Below, in pieces: positions 63,220-64,000 of a DNA stretch of 64,000 bases. The stretch covers positions 1,798,001 to 1,862,000 of the forward strand of contig OZ242051.1 in the NCBI GenBank assembly GCA_965205255.1. Reading direction: 5' to 3'. The notes under the pieces are model-generated. The model searched no databases and had not been told where the DNA came from. It saw only the letters and a list, made by a program, of their open reading frames with translations. This stretch comes from G965205255 sp965205255. GTDB lineage: Bacteria > Pseudomonadota > Gammaproteobacteria > Pseudomonadales > Endozoicomonadaceae. How positions within the stretch are numbered: the stretch's first letter is position 1; each line of letters begins with the position of its first letter. Made by a program: the position numbers and the translations under genes.

Positions 63220-64000
63220 CTATGTGCGGTTCTGCGCAACAAAAAGACGTCGGCTAATTGATAACCCATGCAGCCATTTTATACCTGTATTCTGACAGCA
63301 GGCTTTCATTGTGGAAAGCTTTCCAACAACACGCCGGAAACGATTTCCTTCAGGCTGCATAAAAGACACCCATGCTTGTGTGTTAATAGCCTGTCTTTCT
63401 AGTATGCCTGGTATTGCTTCATCAATAGCACCACGCTTATCATCGCGAATTGCTCTGCCTGTCCAGTCAAGGAGTTCCATATAGTCTTCCAGTAAAAACG
63501 GGATAATATGTTCCTGCGAGCTGCCTTTGGTCTGCATAGGTTGTAATGGAATGGAAGAGGGCATGCCGGAAACAGATGTTTTCTTTTTTATCTTCCATTG
63601 CTGGATACGTGCCTGAATGGAAGTGAAGTCGGAATTCTCTGGTAAGCTTTCAATGCCTGCCCGCACAGGATTAAGATCCACATACGCCATACAGGATAAT
63701 ACCGCTGCGTCATCTAACAGCGCCTGACTTTTAAAGAGGCCTTCCCAAAACCGGCCTTTACACTGATCCTCTTCGTTAGCCTTACGGGCCAGGTGCTCGT
63801 TCAAACAGCGCATAAACCAGCTGATATCATGTAAACGCTGACGAAAGACTTTTTCATATTCCTGCACCTTCTGACGTTCTGCCTTATCAAGACGGGCTCC
63901 GGCCAGATAGCGTTTTACCAGCGATGGTGCTGAAAAAAGTATTCTCCAGCGGTTTAATACTTCTTTCATGCTCCATGCATCACCTTGTTCTGTGTTCACA
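63220..64000 (-). CDS. Y1 (IS200-like/REP-associated) transposase, C-terminal part
   Basis: About 259 codons to the window edge; the N-terminus with the HUH motif is outside. LHDISWFMRCLNEHLARKAN then CKGRFWEGLFKSQALLDDAA and MAYVDLNPVRAGIESLPENS are typical of the larger Y1 transposases near REP-type sequences. The reading frame is open. Might act on dispersed repeats such as the family at 43020, but no direct link is visible. Confidence 0.85.
   Translation of the reverse strand, partial: VNTEQGDAWSMKEVLNRWRILFSAPSLVKRYLAGARLDKAERQKVQEYEKVFRQRLHDISWFMRCLNEHLARKANEEDQCKGRFWEGLFKSQALLDDAAVLSCMAYVDLNPVRAGIESLPENSDFTSIQARIQQWKIKKKTSVSGMPSSIPLQPMQTKGSSQEHIIPFLLEDYMELLDWTGRAIRDDKRGAIDEAIPGILERQAINTQAWVSFMQPEGNRFRRVVGKLSTMKACCQNTGIKWLHGLSISRRLFVAQNRT

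Overview
The window looks like a low-GC gammaproteobacterial chromosome segment from a host-associated bacterium. Housekeeping genes (umuDC, recG, hemB, panC/panD, tyrS, thiC, pitA, ctpA/envC, an OprD-type porin, tmRNA) are scattered among decayed insertion sequences and several long proteins of no recognised family. The content (three secreted proteins with eukaryote-type C2H2 zinc fingers, and several unknown proteins with nuclear-localisation-like basic clusters) would suit an intracellular or intranuclear lifestyle. An Endozoicomonadaceae relative such as Candidatus Endonucleobacter, an intranuclear parasite of deep-sea mussels, is my working guess; it is inference, not something the sequence proves.

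Layout. 1-8.9 kb: a tandem triplication (unit about 2.65 kb). Each unit holds an IS6-family transposase remnant, a gene for a secreted Hint-domain/zinc-finger protein, and the 3' part of umuC; the last unit runs into an intact SOS-controlled umuDC operon with a clear LexA box. 9-10.8 kb: an unknown 344-residue protein between IS fragments, then a ten-copy heptamer. 10.9-15.6 kb: a hexuronate catabolism cluster (uxaC, uxuB, kdgK, eda). 16.3-18.5 kb: a protein with eleven 7-residue repeats, an IS6 pseudogene and a G11 tract. 18.6-20.2 kb: tRNA(CAU), panD, panC. 20.4-24.8 kb: an AT-rich stretch with an MFS exporter, an ornithine-cyclodeaminase-family enzyme, a small secreted protein and an IS1 remnant. 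24.8-33.7 kb: recG, hemB, an Lrp-type regulator, an MFS permease, fre, dacA, dsbB. 33.8-38.3 kb: two unknown proteins with basic clusters, bracketed by IS6/IS982 debris. 38.8-52 kb: a membrane protein, a Gfo/Idh/MocA oxidoreductase, IS remnants, tyrS, thiC, a TolC-family protein, pitA, a YqiA-like esterase, ctpA and an EnvC-like protein. 52.2-58.2 kb: a long secreted unknown protein, an OprD porin with terminator, an HU-family protein, a membrane/cold-shock fusion and tmRNA. 58.2-64 kb: a prolyl-aminopeptidase-like hydrolase between inverted IS ends, an IS6 pseudogene, a LuxR-type regulator next to a cupin gene with a heptamer tract in the cupin promoter, a DUF2807 protein, and a Y1 transposase cut by the window edge.

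How it fits together. Metabolic genes point to use of hexuronates and outer-membrane uptake of small molecules, with partial pantothenate and thiamin synthesis visible here. The accessory genes look like a secreted-effector repertoire. The strongest candidate for an undescribed system is the zinc-finger array: a signal peptide, a Hint module of the kind that self-cleaves in polymorphic toxins, and zinc fingers where a toxin would normally sit, amplified in tandem, with differences between copies concentrated in the fingers and tail. A dispersed ~150-bp repeat family (about seven copies) and many IS6/IS982/IS1/IS630 fragments show long mobile-element activity.
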